This document shows, one piece after another, positions 20,356-31,500 of a DNA stretch of 64,000 nucleotides. Positions within the stretch are counted from its first letter, which is position 1. Each line of letters starts with the position of its first letter. The position numbers and the translations under genes were made by a program. The DNA comes from Ixodes scapularis (taxonomy: Eukaryota; Arthropoda; Arachnida; Ixodida; Ixodidae). Under the pieces are notes generated by a model. It was not told where the DNA came from. It made no database searches and worked only from the letters and a program-made list of their open reading frames with translations. The DNA is taken from contig NW_024609846.1 in NCBI RefSeq assembly GCF_016920785.2, positions 86,933,816 through 86,997,815 of the forward strand, given 5' to 3'.

Positions 20356-22985
20356 CTAAAGTTTACCATTGTTGAACCGTGTTAATCTTTTGTTTGTGTG
20401 GATTAGATATTTTTTCTTTGGTAGCCTAAAATGATCGTTGGCTAATTCGTATAGATATTTAGGTCTAGCCATTTTCGCTCTTTTTTCTAGAGAGGAGAGA
20501 CACAGCTGCCTGCAAAGTTCAGAGGGATAGACCCTACTATATTTGTTGCAAATAAACCTCGCTGCCATTCTTTGAACTCTTTCTACCTTATTGATGCCAA
20601 AGACCGTTAGAGTAAACCTTACGACGTTGCCGAACTCGAGCGCAGGACGCATAAAAGTTTTGCAGGCTAGTAATTTAGTAACAGAAGATCCAAATTTTAA
20701 AACTGGATTGTGGAAGCTCAGTTTGTTTAAAGCTCTATTAGTTTTGGAGTTAATGTATGAGTTCCTATGCAAATTTTGACTTTTGTTGAGGCCAAGGTGT
20801 TTGAACTCACAGAGTTGTTACAACAGGTTGTTGCTTATCTGGTAAGGAAAAGAGTACTGTTGTCTTTTTTGGTTATGGTCATGAATACAGTTTTATTTAA
20901 ATTTATTTCCATCTTCCAGTCATGGCACCAATTTATGATGTGTTAAAGTGCATTATTTAGGTAAATCTGGTCGTTTTGAATATTTATTTGCGAGTAAAGT
21001 ATGCAATCATCAGCAAAGAGGCGAATTATTTCGTTCACGTCTTTGACCAAGTCATTTATGTATATAAGGAACAAAATGTGTTCTTCTATCCACTTGAGAA
21101 TTTTTCCTGCTCTTAGTATAGATTCTAGCTTAAAAAATAGTTTTTGATGAGGTATCTTGTCAAAGGCTTTTGACAGATCAATGAATATGGCGTCAATCTT
21201 TCCTTTACTGTTTATGATAGTGGAAAAATCGTGAATGCTTTCAATAAGCAGCGTCACTGTTGAGGGTTGGCGTCTAAAACCGTACTGACAAGGAGTATGT
21301 GGTTATTCTCGATATGGGTGTATTCATGCTTCAAAACAATGTGTTCGAGCAATTCACATAATGTTTAAGTAAGTGAGATGGGCCTGGAGTTCGAAAATTT
21401 ATTTTTGTTTCCAGATTTATAAATGGAGATGACTTTCGCTAACTTCCAGTCTTTTGGAAGTTGTCCTTTGTTATGCTAGTGTGTAAATATTATAACAAGA
21501 TATTTTGTTCCCCATTGGGCGTATCTTATTAGAAATTCATTTGATATATCGTCCAGCCCTGCTCTTTGTTGTGTTCATGTCGAGTAGAAGTGACAAAACA
21601 CCCTGTTCAGTATCTACAACGTCATTCACAGCCAAGACATGGGTATTGAACCCGAATGAAGGTGCATTACCATTATCTGATGTGAAGACCGAAAAATAAA
21701 ATATTCATGGAAGGCTTCCGCAAGATTTGCATCGTCGCCTAAAAGCGCTTCTAGATTTGATTTGTTTTTTGGGTTGGCATAGCTCCAGATTTTTGCGGGT
21801 GAAGATGGGGTAAGCGATTGAAGAGTGATATTGAAAAATTTGTATTTAGCCGACTTGATCTTTTGTCCAAGATCGATGTTAAATGAAGCCAATCTGTTCT
21901 TATTTAGAGGAGTTCTGGCTTCCCCTGACTCTTTGCGAAGCCCATCTATTTTGCGCTTCGCATGTATGATTGTGTTCGTCCGTTTTTTTTATCGTTCCCC
22001 ATCTCAGGGTGTACAAGATGTCGATGATTTCTCGCGTTATCCAAGTGTTTTCCTTAATAATTCTTTTAGTTCGTTGTGGAATAAAATATGAGACACCACT
22101 CTTAACTGCAGTTTTGAATTCGTTCGAAAGCATATCTACAGTGGTAAGAGCGCTCTCTGGCAGTAGCAGAAAGTTATCGCAGTGTGTGTAAAAAATGTCG
22201 AGCACGCCAACGTTATCTTCTCTTTTAAAGTTCAAAACCTTACAAATCTGGGGATTGCCAGAAGTTGTGATGTTTGTTTTGTAGGAAAGTAAGACCATCT
22301 CATGATCACATATGCCATTTGAAACTTCTACGCTGTATTCGTCTTTCAGGAAATGATCGGTGACAAAGGCGAGATCGAGCACTGATTGTGACGATCCTGG
22401 AATACCGGTATTTTCAGCAACGATTTAGGTGAAGTTATAATGAAAGCACAAATGTGTCAGGATATCTGTGCCGAGGAATGATTTCATGCATTTCGACACA
22501 GAGGACCATTCTAAAAAAGATAGATTGAAGTCGCCTAAAGTTATAATCTTACTGCTGACATTAATATTATCACCATATAACTATATACATATTTTTTTTT
22601 TAAATCCCCGATGTGGAAGTAGGAGGTCTATGGACTGCAAGTATATAGCACCAATCATTTGTATACGCAATTTTACAACACAGGCACTTGATTCCTGAGC
22701 AACCAGGTAAGAAGGGTAAGGGGGTACATACAATGCCATTTTTTACAAGAATCGATACTCACCACCAGCACGAGAACCTCAATCTTTTTGCAGAATCGTA
22801 TAGTTTGGGGGCGTGATTTCAGAGTCTAAAATACTGTTAGATAGCCATGTCTTTGTCGTCTCTATAATATCAGGTCTTGTATTAAAAGCAACAACTTCAA
22901 GTTTATCAGTTTTATTTGCGACGCTTCGCGCGTTTAGGTTTAGTAATCGTCATTCATTCACACGGTTGGTTTGATTGGGCTTCAT
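20356..22985 (-). pseudogene. ORF2 remnant of element 3
   Basis: The endonuclease N terminus LLNLNARSVANKTDKL lies near 22940, and LDLAFVTDHF with GICDHEMVLLSY lies at 22382-22280. RT blocks: LPKDWKLAKVISIYKSG and SRPISLT near 21450-21380, IDLSKAFDKIPH and LFADDC at 21257-20943, and an RT tail with VERVQRMAARFICNKYSR at 20772-20356. The segment that normally holds SGVPQGS is deleted: the frame jumps from KWIEE straight to ILFLIYINDL. The ORF2 ATG overlaps the ORF1 stop as ATGA (22982-22985), and an in-frame TGA follows 11 codons later (22950-22952). Confidence 0.8.
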
Positions 22986-23760
22986 AGCGCACTGGGGTTC
23001 CGGGCTTCCTCAGACATGGGAACCTTATCGTTTATGGCCTCGTTCCAATGTATACTGTGCCATTTATCTTAATTTGTCATAGATAAGCGTGACCTTATTT
23101 CCAGCAGGTTTATTTGATTTCGAGCTATCAAGTAATTTTTTTTAATGGCCTGAACTTTCTTTGAATAATCTTCACTAATTGAGAGTCGTTCATTTTTTTT
23201 TAATTTATTGCAATTGCGTAAAATAAGCAATTTATCTTTAAAGTTTTTGAGTCGAAATATTACTAGATGAGTTTTGCCATGAGCTGACTTTCCAAGGCGA
23301 TGTATACGACGAATCCCATTCATCCTTACGTTTAGTTTGCCGCCAAGAATCCTTTTAGTTACCCTATCCTCGAGGGTGTTACTCTCTTCGTTAGGTAATT
23401 CCGAAAGACCAAAGATAATTAGATTGTTTCTTCTGCTAAGGTTTTCTAAATCATCAATTTTGTTAGAGAGTGATGTGATGATGGCTTCGAAGCGATTGGT
23501 ATCGTCACAATTTTTGGTTACAAAGAACCTGAGTCCTTCAAGCCTTCGAAGCGCGATTCTATTTTCTCTAGCCTTGATGTAGTCACAGCCTGGCTCAGCT
23601 TGATTTCCTTAAGGTCGACCGAGATATTATTAAACATTTCCGTCATCACTGCTGTGTCAGGACAGGGATTGGTCTCTAATCTCCGCACAGCATAAGCAAG
23701 TCAGCAAATCCTGCACGAATTTCACACAAAGGAGAACAGGTACGTGGACACGGCAGCAAA
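22982..23760 (-). pseudogene. ORF1 remnant of element 3
   Basis: The RRM-like part (23323-23069) has RIHRLGKSAHGKTHLVIF, a KDKLLILRN block and LSISEDYSKK, which line up with ORF1 of element 1. The C-terminal part continues with KVTLIYDKLR and then shifts frame. The N-terminal leader around 23755-23690 has LLPCPRT followed by a hydrophobic stretch and LLMLCGD. The coiled-coil part between about 23650 and 23330 is open only in pieces. Confidence 0.75.
23659..23700 (-). promoter_or_regulatory. Decayed 2A motif in element 3 ORF1
   Basis: The frame reads LLMLCGD and then meets a TAG. After a one-base shift the codons read E-T-N-P-C-P. This is a 2A core that has lost one base and changed the penultimate Gly to Cys. 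Position relative to the PCPRT motif matches elements 1 and 2. Confidence 0.7.
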
Positions 23761-23789
23761 AAAAAAAGACAAAGGTTGTAGCTACATAA

Positions 23790-24425
23790 ATAAAAACATA
23801 AAGAATAAACATAGGGATGGACAGAACAGCACCTCTTTCGACTTTCAACACTAATAGCTTTATTAGGTACCGGCACCCGGCCCAAGAGACCCAGAGACTG
23901 AATGGGGGAGGGTGAAAAGCGGGAACATGGAAAGGTGAGGGGTGGTAGGGAGAGGATAAAGGCGACACAGACAGGAAAATTACTCGCGGGGATGAAGAAA
24001 GGCCAGGAGAGAAGCCGCAAAGAACCGAAGCCTCTTGAAACGAAATCACCGGACGGACGACCTAGGCCCGCGGGGATCTTGTCAAGGCCATTAAATGCGG
24101 ACGGAGGTAGGCTGCGTCCTTCGTGGAAAGAGATAGAAAGGTCGCCGAGATATTTCGGGATGCGTGCATTATCGCGCAGGACTCAATTATCTCTCGGCCG
24201 TAGCGACCTCGGTTAGAACATATGATTCTTGCCGAAGAGAATCCAGGGTGACATGAGGAGCAGGCCCTATTGTGGACGGCAATCGGGGGTTGTGACTCCC
24301 TCCCATAGACCTCTCTCTCATGCTCGCGTAACCTGTATACTCGCGTAACCTGTCGTTAACGCAGCGCCCTGTCTGGCCGATATACTCCGCGCCGCAAGAC
24401 AAAGGTATGGTGTAAACAGCAACAG
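23790..24425 (-). mobile_element. 5'-truncated Penelope-like element with GIY-YIG endonuclease
   Basis: The frame near 24425-24187 reads IPLSCGAEYIGQTGRC and NDRLREY. This is the IPLSCG-x-x-YIGQTGR signature of the GIY-YIG endonuclease of Penelope-like elements, with the catalytic Tyr in YIG and the Arg in RLRE. The RT domain is absent; upstream sequence is the monomer array of element 3. After the domain comes about 350 bp of noncoding 3' sequence. The left end near 23790-23850 is approximate. 5' truncation is usual for target-primed retrotransposition. Confidence 0.8.
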
Positions 24426-24443
24426 AAAAGATAGCGTATTCCT

Positions 24444-25108
24444 AACTGTGTAATAAACACGAAGTGGTTAACGACCCTCATCCTGGCGATGCCGCCGTGC
24501 CAAGAGGAAAGTGCAGAACGTGTTTGACCTTTTATACTTGATAGCGCTGGTGCTGAAGAAGCTGATGCCGCTGACGATGTGAATCTTGGGCATCCCAAGT
24601 TTTCCTGAAGCTCCACCAAAAAAATGCTGGTCTGTATCAGTCCCTGTTTCCTCGTTATCAGTCGAGACTATTCTCCCAGCTCGATGGATCGCCGCCAGAT
24701 TACTTTTGATGGCGTCACAGGCCTCGTGCCTCGGCAGAAGCAGCAATACCTGTGTAATGAACACGAAGTGGTCAACGACTGTCATCTTGGCGATGCCACC
24801 GTGCCCACAGGGAAGTGCAGATCGCGGGTGATCTGTTATACTTGGTAGCGCGGGCGCTGAGGTAGCTGATGTCGCTGACGATGTAAATCTTGGGCATTCT
24901 AGGTTCTTGCTGAAAGTCCACCGGCTCCAATCCCTGTCTGTATCAGTCGCTGTTTCCTCGTTATCAACCTAGACGATGCACTCAGCTCGATGAATTGCCG
25001 CCGGACAGTTTCCGATGGTGTCACAAGCCTGGTGTAGCGGCAGAAGCAGCAATATTGCAATGATCACGAAGTGGTTAACGACTGTCATCTTGACGATGCC
25101 ACCGTGCC
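24444..25108 (-). repeat. Tandem 303-bp 5' monomers of element 3
   Basis: CACGAAGTGGT(T/C)AACGA recurs at 24458, 24762 and 25065 (spacing 304 and 303). On the coding strand each monomer carries a TATA box (TATAAAAG at 24536-24529; TATAACAG in the next) followed after 35 nt by GGCACGG. Matching stops at 25108. The monomer 3' border is ATTACACAG. Confidence 0.85.
24500..24536 (-). promoter_or_regulatory. TATA box and start motif in element 3 monomer
   Basis: TATAAAAG begins at 24536 on the coding strand, with TTGGCACGG about 34 nt downstream. The next monomer has TGTGGGCACGG at the same offset. This parallels TATA and AGTGGGC in element 1. Confidence 0.6.
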
Positions 25109-25449
25109 GGCTGGTCTACCTTAAGATCCACTAAAGCCGATGTGATAATACGTGGTGATGTTGAAAGAAGCATTTCCGTTTGTTGCTGCACAAAAGGTAT
25201 TTGAACACTTCTCATCTTCTCTTAAAAAACAGGATATATATATATTTTTTGTGGGGCCACTTGCTTTTCTTGTAGTCCAACCTCGATAGTTGGCCCAGTT
25301 TATTTGTGATTTTCGGCCACGTTATCTGTGTAATGGCGCGATGTGCACGTCTGGCAACTGTGCACCAGGCGCGCCTATTAAATGGTGAGTATAAACCGGC
25401 GCCGACCAGTTGTCGTGCGGCCGCATAACAACTGGTCCGTGCCGGTTTG
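25109..25449. other. Junction between element 3 and Gypsy pol
   Basis: Anonymous sequence with a short TA repeat (about 25229-25240). GTGAGTATAAACC near 25384 resembles both a splice donor and a TATA box, without other support. Confidence 0.4.
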
Positions 25450-26200
25450 GAATAGGAAGGAATCACCATAAATCCAGAAAACTGTCAAATCGGTGCAGCG
25501 AAATTATCTTTCTGGGCGACAAAATCAGCGAAAAGGCAATTCTGCCTTCACCGGACTTAATCGACAGCGTCTTGCCGATACCAAAGCGGACGTTCAAGCT
25601 AGAGCTGCAGCGCGTTCTGGGCCAGGTCACGTACTTCGGAAAGTACCTTGCACATTTTTTCCGAAAAGACCTCCCTCCTTCGCGATTTGCTGAAGCTTGA
25701 CCGAGACTTCAATTGGGGACCTGAACACAGCAAGGACCTCGACGGTATCAATGCGGCACTTACCAGTTCTCTGGTTCTTGCGGTGTACGACCCAAGCAAG
25801 GAGACGAGGGTATCAACAGACGCCTTAAAGTTTGGGCTCGGTGCGGCACTTTTTAAAAAGCATGGCCCTGGGATGCGACCAGTGGCGTATAGTTCAATAC
25901 GTTTAACAGATTGTGAGACCAGGTATTCTTAGATCAAGAAAGAAACTCTGGAAGTTGAATACGGCTGGGAAAAGTTTCATGATTTTATTTACTGCCGCAA
26001 GGTACTCGTGGAAACCGATCATCGACCTTTCATCGCGATATCCCGAAAATGTTTGGGTGATATGCCTCCCATATTGCAACGTTTTCTTGTTGTTGTTGTT
26101 GTTTTTTTTTTTTTTGCGACTCATGAAGTATGCATGCCGCTTCTGTTATGTTCCTGGGAAACTCCTTGTGCTAGCAGACATGCTGTCCAAAGCACCAAGC
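25450..26200 (+). pseudogene. Gypsy RT thumb and RNase H remnant
   Basis: Two adjoining frames encode the end of RT (FLGDKISEKAILPSPD, LGQVTYFGKYLAHF) and then RNase H. The RNase H has STDALKFGLGAALFKKHG with the first catalytic Asp, MRPVAYSS, LTDCETRYS, then a TAG where the Q of YSQ is usual, EYGWEKFHDF, and VETDHRPFIAI with the last catalytic Asp. GKLLVLADMLSKAP ends the domain near 26190. Family and order are clear; the frame breaks show it is inactive. Confidence 0.85.
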
Positions 26201-26539
26201 CCCCGCAGCCAAGCGACGCCGGTCGAAAACGACGACGCCGAGCTTCACGCGGTCTCTGTCTGCTCCAGTGTAGTGAGCGGAAAAACAATCTCAAAGCTGA
26301 AGGAAGAAACTGCAAAAGATCCAGTAATTTCAAAAGTAATGGAAGCTCTGGTAAATAATCAACCGCTCATAAACCAGTCCAAGCCTTATACCTCTGAGCT
26401 ATCTGTAATATTGAGCCTATTTTTTAAGGGAACCAAAGTGGTAATACATAAAACGCTGAGAGCCGAAATGCTAAAAAAAGCTGCAAGCTGGTTACTTGAG
26501 TATAAACAAACCAAAAGCAAAAGCTCATCTGCTGAAGTT

Positions 26540-27415
26540 TTGTCCCATGAACGCTGCAGGATATCAACGATATTATTCATCGTTGCCAACTGTGTAAGAT
26601 TCACTCTTATGCTCAACCAGAATAATTATTGCTGGTGAGATTCCCCCCACCCCCAGGGTTTCCTTGTAAAAAGAAGGGGGCGGGGGGGGGTTGACTTGTG
26701 CCAACATACGGGCAAGACGTATCTTATTGTTTATGACACCCACTCTACTTACTCTGAAATCGAAGAGTTGAACAGTACTACAGCCCTGGCTGTCATTTCA
26801 AAATTGTCATCTTTATTTGCCAGACACGGTACACTGCTTGAAGATTCACTCTTATGCTCAACTAGAATAATTATTGCTGGTGAACCCCCCCCCCCCCTCT
26901 ACCCCCAGCGTTTCCTTGAAAAAAGGGGGGAGGGGGCAGCTTTGTGCCAACATACGGGCAAGGCGTGTCTTATTGTTTATGACACCCACTCTACTTACTC
27001 TGAAATTGAAGAGTTGAACAGTACTACAGCCCTGGCTGTCATTTCAAAACTGTCATCTTTATTTGCCAGGCACGGTATACTGCTTGATATATTGACTGAC
27101 AATCGGCTTCAGTTCAGCTCTAAAGAGTTTGCGACTTTCGCGGCTGATTATGACTTCAAACATCTTACTTCGTGTCCATGGTTTCCGTGTTGAAATAAGC
27201 TTGCCAAGAAGGGGGTGCAAATAATAAAAAGTATCCTGATGAAAACTTGCTCTGCAGGAGGTGACATTTATCGAGGTCTACTAAACTACAGAACTTCACC
27301 CCTAGAGAGTGGACAGAGCCCGAGCCAGTTGCTGATGGAACGTCGCCTGCGCTGTGGTCTGCCGGACTTCAGCATACACCCTGGTGATACAGCCACGAAG
27401 CAGTAGCAACGTCGC
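26540..27415 (+). pseudogene. Gypsy integrase remnant
   Basis: The zinc-finger end (HRCQLCKIHSYAQPE) is at 26570-26625. The core follows with LIVYDTHSTYSEIEEL, which holds the first catalytic Asp, and ILTDNRLQFSSKEFATF, which holds the second. The third catalytic residue, expected as Glu in a NGLAEKG-type block, is Lys here (NKLAKKGVQIIK near 27200), preceded by a TGA. The tail LLNYRTSPLESGQSPSQLLMERRLR is at 27270-27350. The first half of the core is duplicated in tandem. Confidence 0.83.
26597..27086 (+). repeat. 245-bp tandem duplication inside the integrase
   Basis: AGATTCACTCTTATGCTCAA begins at 26597 and again at 26842, and similarity continues to 27086. Each copy carries a C-rich run, about 25 mixed bases and a G-rich run (26642-26692 and 26884-26937). 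The downstream copy continues into the rest of the core. Confidence 0.88.
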
Positions 27416-27950
27416 ACAGTCAGATGAGTGCTACCTGGTCTTCGGCCAGAAAACGTGGTTCGCCTAAGATCTAATTGAAGGTGGAAAACAAAGGCAAAAG
27501 TCCAGGACCAAGTTGCACCACATTCCTACAATATCACCACTGAAGACGGCTCGAAGTATCGCAAGAACAGACAGCACTTGCGCGGCAACTGCCGAACCCT
27601 TTACAGTGAACCGGCTTCCTGAGGAGTGAACCACACCGACGGCCTCGCAATGTTGCCTGCTGAATCGCCGGTGACATCAAATGAAGACTCCAATGACTCG
27701 GAGACAAGTGTTCCACAGCCTCGAGATCAAGACGGTGCTTTCCCAACTCTGCTGTCCGACGCGGTTCCCACACTCCTAGAAAAAAGGGTCAGTATAGTCC
27801 TCCCTAAAGGGAGGAACGCTCTTGACACATATGTTCCTTCAGAAAGGGAGAAACTTTCGTCCCTCAAGCAGGGGAGCAAAAGTTCCTCCGTCGACTGCAT
27901 CTCATTATGGCGGCCACGAATCGAGCAAATCGAGCTCGATAAGGCTTAAC

Positions 27951-30310
27951 GAGAACACTAAGTCTATTGTACGAAGCGAGAGGAGCAGCAAATAAAAACA
28001 TAACACGAGTTTTCCGCGAACTGTATTTATTTCCGAAGTTTCTTTACCCCTGCAGGTAAAGAAACTTACGTTTCGAAAGCATGCAGTCACTCAGTCTTCT
28101 CATCGTCAGCACTGCGATGTTCAACGGAGACAACCGGCACCCAGTTCGCGCACTTTATGTCTTACCTTTGCTATTCCTCGAGCCACAATTCCTTCGTCAA
28201 CCGTGGCGTCAACCGCACATCACGGAGGAGTAAAAATCATTCGCCCGCAAAACCAAAAGCCGCTCTCAAAAAAAAAGCAAATCCGAAGCAACCTCTTGGC
28301 TTATCTCAGCACGGTAACACGAAATTATGGCGCAGCCGCGTAGCGTAAAAGGATGTTAAATCGCTTGCCACCAGACGCCAAGGTCAAACAGAGTAATCGC
28401 AAGTAGCTAGGCTAGGTGGCGCTAGGTACCGCCCAATTCATGTTTTACAAAAAAAAATATTTTTATTTTGTTACGCTACAATTGCGTTTCCTTTTCTTCG
28501 GGAATCTCTAACACATGTAGACACGTTACGCACACTACAAGCATCAGGTGAACATATATTGAGCGCATACACAGGCATCGCACATACAAGCATCAATACA
28601 ACAGCACACTACCCCGATCACCACTCCCGAACACTGCGGTTCCGTCTTTTATACTGGTCGTTTTGAACGTACGGAATTTTTCGGTGACTCCCTAAGCAAT
28701 AAAAAATATTCCGAACATGTTCATTTTTTTCCAGCAATGTTATACATCTGAGACTATTTTTAATGGCTCAGGGGATGAATCTCTTATTAAAAAGAAAACG
28801 CTCGATCATGCCGTAATTATTTAAAAGCCAATAAATCGAGCCGCTCCAATGTGGTTCCAAGCCATGAGTTTGTTTTCCCGCGCGGCCCTTCGTAGCCAGT
28901 ATTTATATTGTAGTGTTTGTTTTTCTATTTGTGGTGTTCGCGCACGGCTGCAATTGCCGTCTTGAATTAATCTTTGTACAGCGGATATTCACTCAGCTGG
29001 AAGTGATGCTTCACGGGCACAGAAATCGCTTTTCGATCAACTTGAATGCAGTCAAAGCCGCGACTTGCGGCAACTGTTAAAGTGTGCGGAGCTACGCCGT
29101 TGCGAGCTCGAACACTTCTAGCGCTCATCCCAGCGCGCCACTTGGAGGGCAGTTTCTACAGGAACCGTAATATATTTAAACAGTAAAATAAAGGATTGTG
29201 TTTTTTTTTTCGATCTTACCTGTTTTTTTTGTTTTTTGTTTTTTTTTTATGCTAAACTTCCGTTGTAAATATACGTGCTTTCCGTCATACTTTCGTACTG
29301 TTCAGTCTTTTCCCCAGAGCGCAATCGCTCTCGGAGACCGACAGTCACATTGGCCACTGTACATAGGAGCTTACCGTTCAGACCAGCGTTCAACATGACT
29401 ATCCACACGTCGATGGACTGCACCTAATCCCTCAAGTGGTTTTAAACTCTTTAATGTAAAGCTGAATGTCATCCTGCGACACCCCGCCCCCTCCGTACAC
29501 GGCCCGACCAGCGGCATCAATGCCCGACAGTTTACGTCATCTCATCTTGTTGTTACACCACTGATACGCGAACACACGGTCACATCGGCGAAAATTCCAG
29601 TCTTCTGTTCACAACCCACAACACGACAACACTGCCATCACGATGTCGCTGACACGCAGAAATACAGAACCACGTTGACGATGTTGCTGACACGCAGAAA
29701 TACAGAATCACGTTGAACGCCGGTTGGCACTCGGCACGGGACAGCAGAACCGAACTCAGCATGGAAGGCACCCAGGCAGCCGGCAGGAAAACCTGCCTTC
29801 CTTGGACGCAGTTCCCGCGATTTCCATAATGTCGAAAACGTCGACACTATTCCTCGTGGTTACGCTGCTGTAGTTTCGCGTGTATCCCGCAAATCGGAGA
29901 CGGCCGTCTTACCCAGTGTATGTAGCGCTGCTGGCACTGCTCCGGAACTTCGCTGTTTCTAGCGGCTTCGTTAGATCGTTTGATAAAATTAGTGGTAAAA
30001 ACGTCAATGCAACCGAAATGTTCTGCACGTTTGGACTACAAGACGGAATTACAGGCGGCCTCCGCTGCCGCTGAAGCTCAATCAACTCAACATTAATTTA
30101 TTAAACAACGTGCGCGACCAGCTCGAAAAACGAAACCGAAAGAAGATGAGTCAGGAGGGCGAAAGCTTTCTCCCGTCTGCCTGGAGAAGGAGGAAAGCGT
30201 CTCGGTGAATAATAAGGACTTTAATTTTCCTTTCATCGGTCTGGGTTTGGTTATGTGTGTTTTGTTAAATAAAAAAAAAAATAAAAAAACTTTACAAAAA
30301 AAAAAACAAT
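27951..30310. other. Anonymous DNA with small repeats
   Basis: No conserved protein. A 38-bp unit containing CTGACACGCAGAAATACAGA is repeated in tandem at 29642-29717. Poly-T/A tracts occur at 29200-29250 and 30270-30320. Confidence 0.45.
28036..28067. repeat. Perfect 13-bp hairpin
   Basis: AAGTTTCTTTACC at 28036-28048 is exactly complementary to 28055-28067, with a 6-nt loop. It lies about 90 bp beyond the last Gypsy frame. Role unknown. Confidence 0.5.
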
Positions 30311-30322
30311 AAAAAAAAACCC

Positions 30323-30398
30323 GCTCCTCTAGGGATCGAACCTTTGACCACTTGGTCAGTAGCGCGATGTTTTACCCCTGCGCCAACTAAACAAGGAG
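30323..30398 (-). ncRNA. tRNA-like SINE head (Pol III A and B boxes)
   Basis: The minus strand has a 76-nt tRNA-sized module. It contains an A-box-like TGGCGCAGGGG, a B-box-like GGTTCGATCC, partly pairing ends (CTCCTTG with AGAGGAG) and a run of nine T immediately after it. Stems in the T and anticodon arms are poor, so a working tRNA is unlikely. A tRNA-derived SINE or tRNA pseudogene fits best. Confidence 0.5.
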
Positions 30399-31039
30399 GA
30401 ACTCGCCCTCCTCCTTTCATCTGAACTGCCGTTCCTCCCTCTTCTGGGCAACTTGTCCGCAACAAGGAGGAACAGTCGCTGTTGCTACCTTTCTCCTCCT
30501 TTTTTTCTTAGAGTGCAGTCTTCCAGACAAGGAGGTTATATTATACGTACTAGGAGAGGGCACATTGCAATATTGGTGAAGCCTAGTCATAAAAAGTTCA
30601 AACGATTTTGTGCCCTGTGTGACGACAGATCTCTCTGGCGATTGGTGCGCGTGACATGTCACGTGCGAGATGGATGGTTGATTGTAGGAAGATTCCTTGC
30701 AGGCTTGCGCGCGCTCCGTCCGGTAGGTTTTATCAGATCGAAGACTAGGCTGTGGTGTCTTCTAGTACACCATAGCTAAACGAAGGCTAGCTACGGTCAC
30801 GTGACGTGGCCACGTCGGTTTGGTAAGTGACGACAGTAAGCACAAAAATGAGAAAGAGGCGAGGCGTCAAGGGAGCGTGGCTTGTGGAGGCTACGCGGCC
30901 GACGTCATGCCCTCTCCTACCCTTCTATCCTCCTTGCTTCCAGACGACGCTGGGTACCAGGCTCAGCATCAGTCCGGTCTTCTACCCGAACACGTCGTGC
31001 CCCACAGAGACTTGGTTAAGCGCACGATTTGAAGCAATT
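30399..31039. other. Anonymous DNA
   Basis: Short open frames only, no known motifs. Nothing else recognised. Confidence 0.4.
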
Positions 31040-31500
31040 GCTAACATGTTCGCTATAAGAGATATGAAAGGTACGAAAATAACCATCAACCTGAATAAAC
31101 GCCCCCAGAATGCCGACACGTGCCTACATAAAGGCACGTGCCGGCATGCCCTGGGTCACCGTAATCTAAACACTGAGACAATGACAAATAAAATAACAGA
31201 CAAGACGACACAAAGATTTTGTGTCTTGTCCGTTATTTTATTTTTCCTTATCTCAGAGTTAAGATTATGATGTTTTCTAACAAGTTCAATCACCGGCATA
31301 CTTTAGCTTCATGCTGGAGCGGTTTTATCAGGTTGGTTGTTCGGTTCCACTCTTTGAGACATGAAAGACTGGAGAATAATGAACGCGATAAAACACCCCC
31401 AGTACGCCGACACGTGCCTACATAAGGGCATGAGTTGGTATGCTGGAGGTTTTTTATCGCGTCTATTGTTCTTTCCCTACATTTCACGTCTCTCATTTAA
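31040..31500. repeat. Two related foldback units plus an internal palindrome
   Basis: CCGACACGTGCCTACATAA occurs at about 31113 and 31407, each in the centre of a foldback. The right unit (31360-31496) has arms of about 60 bp, with GAACGCGATAAAA and TTTTTATCGCGT pairing. Between them, 31187-31247 is a separate palindrome around AATAAAATAACAGACAAGAC. Probably two MITE copies with an additional inverted segment. Confidence 0.6.

Larger units (their letters stand above)
20030..25108 (-). mobile_element. 2A-type non-LTR retrotransposon, decayed, with nested Penelope fragment (element 3)
   Basis: From right to left: three 303-bp monomer segments (25108-24444), a 5'-truncated Penelope-like insert (about 24425-23790), ORF1 with a decayed 2A (about 23760-22982), and ORF2 endonuclease and RT remnants (about 22985-20356). 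I assign the monomers to this element because their TATA spacing, start motif and CAG border match those of elements 1 and 2. The 3' boundary is approximate. Confidence 0.75.
25450..27950 (+). mobile_element. Ty3/Gypsy retrotransposon, 5'-truncated pol
   Basis: The piece begins at the end of the RT domain and runs through RNase H and integrase. No gag or protease is present, and no LTR pair could be identified. The pol frame is broken by stops, a frameshift-like run of T (26100-26115) and an internal tandem duplication. Confidence 0.85.
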
